From Laguncularia racemosa (lineage: Eukaryota > Streptophyta > Magnoliopsida > Myrtales > Combretaceae): 64,000 bases of DNA. Under the pieces are notes generated by a model, which did no database searches, was not told the origin of the DNA, and worked only from the letters and a program-made list of their open reading frames with translations. The stretch is taken from positions 5,828,001 to 5,892,000 of the forward strand of contig JBBMOL010000018.1 in NCBI GenBank assembly GCA_037954665.1, written 5' to 3'. This document shows positions 60,710 through 64,000 of the stretch, one piece after another (the first letter of the stretch is position 1; every line of letters starts with the position of its first letter). The position numbers and the translations under genes were made by a program.

Positions 60710-60880
60710 TAATTAGTTATTTTTACCGTAAAAGGTCGGTGTCTGTTCTTCTGTTGCTTTGTCTTCGTCTTCTACTCTTTTGTTGAATTTATTATTTTAT
60801 TAAAGGCAAAATTGGGAAAAGTTTTGACAATACAGATTCAGGAAAGTGGGTTCCTTTTAGTATCTTCAGTGTTTTATCAG
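60710..60880. repeat. Conserved upstream block shared with 36200-36360
   Basis: TTTACCGTA, TGTCTTCGTCTTC-like, GGGAAAAGTTTTGAC and GGAAAGTGGGTTCCTTTTAG match the region upstream of pseudogene A. This is the last recognisable part of unit B. From 60,881 to 61,580 the sequence is AT-rich with nothing recognised. Confidence 0.65.
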
Positions 60881-61580
60881 GTTTTGCTTGTGGGTAGTTG
60901 TTGATTTGTCTAATGTCATGATTATTATAATGAAACCGTTCACTTCGAAGCATGGACCAGAAAGGCACAAACCAGGTCTTATTTGTCGATAACGTTATTT
61001 TAAAAACATTAGAGATTCAAACTTTACATTTTGATTGATGCGGCTGTAAAATGCATTATTTTTAATTGCTCTTTACATGAGAAAACAAAAGATTATATAT
61101 GATTAGTGATATTGTATTATAATTCCAATTTCATGGTTCAAATTATTTTGTTTAATAATGAAGAAAAAAAATCCATTCTTTAATTTGTCCTTGCAAGCAT
61201 GTATTGGCATTTGTCATCTTTTAATTTCTTATATTTGTCCCTGTTCTTATTTTTTTTTATTTTTTTATTTTTTGCCAACTTCTATTTCTTCCTATTCAAA
61301 ACCTTAAGTTGATAGAAGATTGGATCAAAGCACAATATCCCTTCTAATCCATGGAAAACAAAAAAAATTCTACTCTTCATTGGTAAATTGAAGTACAAAT
61401 TAGATTATTAAGTGAAATCAATTAAAAGCTTTTATTCCTTTAGTTTCGCTAGTGATTTTTCCTATTTGTCTCATTTCAATTTATCATTGCCAATATATTC
61501 ATAATGTTGGTCCTGAATTAAATAATCAAGAGGGAAGGATAAATTGATTACTTGCTAATTCTTTTTTTTTTTAAAAAAAA

Positions 61581-63030
61581 TGCTAGTTAAAAACAACTCC
61601 TTTGACTACTCCATTTAACTATGGCATGAAAACAATTATTTATAAACAATTATAAGCTATTATAGAATAGAAATTAAAAGATGGAAAAAAGAAAATTAGG
61701 TAAGCTATTTATAGAGGTTCTACCTTAAGCGTTAATTCTCTCTTCTAACTCTACTACTAGAGACTTAGTCTTCCATATCGGTATTATTTCACTAATCTAA
61801 AATAAACTTGAGAGATTACAATCATTCTATCAATACCTTGGCTTCAAAAACACCCTACTCTACTTATCTAGCCTATCTCTAAGGTTATTTACGAATCTAC
61901 AAAGTTACAAGTAACATCTCACTGATACACAATTCTAGCTTTTAAAAATTATTAAAAACAGATGAGGAAATGAGAATTTGTATCTTCCAAAAATTAATTT
62001 AAGTGTAATATGAAAATATCTAAAAGACGGAGTAACTTTTAAGTTAATCTCTGAGTTTAATACTGTTCTAAATTGTCTTCTGTTTCTTTTGAATATTTTG
62101 ATTTCGCTTCTATGTATACATAGAAATGTAATGACTACATCGTTGATCTATCTTTTACTAGAACGTTTGTTGTCATAATATTGCTTTGAACGTTAGAGAA
62201 TTATCCTAAGAGATTTGTAGATATCTACTAGATTTTGAAACTTAAATCTGATATCTTCATAATAAGTTATGAAAATTCTATCAAATTTGTCATTAAAAAT
62301 AGTCTAGATATATCCTTACATCAAGATATATCTTATCTATACAAAATCGATTGATGAAATTAATCACCTGTTGATTTTAAGGAATGTCTAAGAACTCTTT
62401 TTCTCATCCTTGAAATCATGAACATATGTGATCTCTAACATAATCCTTTTAATACTGTTCTTCCTGTAGCAAACCAAATATGCGAGATCAATAATGAATT
62501 AATCATGATTTAACTGAATCTCTTGATTCCAAAATTAGTCACTTAGATTTCCATAAATATTTTTCCTATTTTAGTGAAACATATTATCTAAATGATGATC
62601 TTCTTGTAGCAAAATAAAATATATGAAATTAATCATGATCGATTTAACTCATTTTCTTAATTCCAAAATCAAACACTTCGATCCCTATGGATATTTGTCC
62701 TACTTTAGTGAAATGAATTGAATATGTTACCTAAATATATTCAATAAGTAGAGTTGGGTCTTCAAAATTGAAAGTTAACCAATTTACATTGATATATGAT
62801 GTTCTATTTATAAGAACTCATAACAACAACACCTTTTGACTTATCTTTTGAGTTCCTATTATTCTTCACAATGAATGCCTTCTAACTAGTTTTCTGAGTA
62901 ATTAAAAACAATGTAGTTTTTCTAAATTTGATCTTCTAACTCTTAGTTCAAATTGTAAATATAATAAACTTCATTAAAAACATTTAGTACTTTTTATTAT
63001 CATCAAAATGCTTTCATAGATAATATAACA
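61581..63030 (-). repeat. Probable 3' LTR of a SIRE-like copia element
   Basis: The minus strand reads AAAAAAGGGGAGAA (polypurine tract, 63,044-63,031) followed by TGTTATATTATC, a normal LTR start. The other end is provisionally TTAACTAGCA at 61,581, preceded by a T-run. Length ~1.45 kb. The partner LTR would lie beyond the window, so neither the left end nor a target duplication can be confirmed. Confidence 0.55.
62460..62735. repeat. Two-copy ~138-bp tandem repeat inside the LTR
   Basis: Both copies contain CTTCTTGTAGCAAA-like, GATTTAACT, TTCCAAAAT and CCTATTTTAGTGAAA-like blocks in the same order (about 62,460-62,597 and 62,598-62,735). Confidence 0.7.
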
Positions 63031-64000
63031 TTCTCCCCTTTTTTGATGATAGCAAAACCACACAAAAAAATAGTAGCTACAAATTTAGTCAGTTTTAAAT
63101 ACTTCACAACAATCATTATTTAGCATTCCCATCACTATTCATGTATCTCAATTCTACTTCATGTGTCATAGTTCTATATTTCTCCCCCTTTTTGATAAAA
63201 CTCCCCCTCAATATATTATAGCAGATAATCAACATAAGATACAATATATATCAGAATCATGAAAGAGTAGAAATCATATAAAATGTGAACATGTTCATCA
63301 ATGAAACTAAAAATAACTCTTTTAAATTAAGCTAAATGAGAATAAGTTCCTAAATGATTTTACTTCTTCTTTATTACTCTTCTTTTGAATCTTCTATAAG
63401 GCTTGGAAGTTTTGTTGTTTAAATCATGTGGAGCAAATTGACAGAGAATGATCTATCCTTCATTCGGTTTAAGTTAAGCTTGAGTTCATTTTTCTAGGAG
63501 TTCAATAAATTAATCTTGAACTTGTTTTGTTTCAAGACTCTTCAAAAACTAAGAATGATCTGCTTTTTTTATTGCCTCATGTTCAAAACGAGGTGTAGAA
63601 GGATTAGGTCCTGGTTGAGAATTGTGCTTAGGAGAAGAAGAAGATTAAAGTTGGAATTCTTTCTGTAATCAACTAAAAAACCTATCAAGTTTGTTAGACA
63701 CAATAAGTGATAAGTCTTTTAATTTATCTATCAGAATTGAATTTTGATTTTTTATAAAGCTTTCTAGTTTTTCATCAATCATCTTCTCAAGTTCCAATTT
63801 TAGATTGACCTTGAATGTCTTAAAATCAAAGCTTGTTAAGGCTCCTTGAGTTTCCTTCTCTTTAAGAATAGTGGGTTCTGATTCACCTTATGGGTTAGAG
63901 TCAAAATCATCCCCTGTATTTTCTCCTTCCTTGATTTGGAATTTTCTTTCTATCATCGGTTGCAAATTAATGCTCTTCTTTTTCTTAGCATATGTAATTG
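63031..64000 (-). pseudogene. 3' internal region of a SIRE-like copia element (partial)
   Basis: Two polypurine stretches (GGGGAG at 63,036 and GGGGGAG at about 63,205, minus strand) precede the LTR. Further in, the minus strand is mostly open and lysine/glutamate-rich: INLQPMIERKFQIKEGEN, then SFDFKTFKVNLKLELEKMID, then KNQNSILIDKLKDLSLIVSN, with in-frame stops. A charged, coiled-coil-like ORF after pol and an A/G-rich 3' end are known for SIRE/Maximus copia elements; I infer that class without seeing pol, which lies outside the window. Confidence 0.4.

Larger units (their letters stand above)
45301..60880. repeat. Segmental duplication unit B
   Basis: Partner of unit A (23174-36360), same order and orientation. 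It holds the intact DUF247 gene. Relative to unit A it has extra sequence at 46336-47842, four small transposons in the intron (50709, 52161, 54401, 54774) and a ~4.2-kb insertion at 56450-60690. It lacks the copia element and about 480 bp of intron. Confidence 0.85.

Overview
The window is AT-rich, gene-poor nuclear DNA from a flowering plant, most likely a eudicot (the species is not identifiable from the sequence). This rests on a DUF247-family gene (a land-plant family), LTR retrotransposons of plant Ty3/gypsy and Ty1/copia types primed by initiator tRNA-Met, many MITEs, and no prokaryotic features. Only one protein-coding gene looks functional. The rest is transposons at several stages of decay and duplicated, broken gene copies.

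Region by region. 1-5.06 kb: two copies of an old direct duplication; the left copy carries three Tourist-like MITEs, a hAT-like element and a 0.9-kb fold-back, plus a first-exon and promoter remnant of a DUF247 gene (minus strand). 5.06-22.9 kb: part of an old LTR, split by a 16.8-kb Tekay/Del-type chromovirus (minus strand, perfect target duplication CTCTT, LTRs of 3.75 and 4.07 kb). The integrase of that element is itself split by a related 4.05-kb solo LTR in the opposite orientation. 23.2-36.4 kb: duplication unit A, with a DUF247 fragment, a 4.17-kb copia element, and a DUF247 pseudogene that has lost its splice sites. 37-45.1 kb: exon remnants of an unrecognised host gene, with a 5.93-kb Ty3/gypsy element (two 656-bp LTRs, about 97.6% identical by eye) between them. 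45.3-60.9 kb: duplication unit B, with the intact two-exon DUF247 gene (48577-55922, minus strand, about 451 aa, about 6-kb intron) and a triplicated promoter-proximal repeat. 61.6-64 kb: the LTR and 3' internal part of a SIRE-like copia element running off the window.

The three DUF247 copies share promoter and intron sequence, and comparing them gives pre-insertion (empty) sites for most of the small transposons and for the copia element. The order of events can therefore be read directly: gene duplication first, then independent transposon insertion, deletion at short repeats, and decay of all copies except the one at 48.6-55.9 kb.
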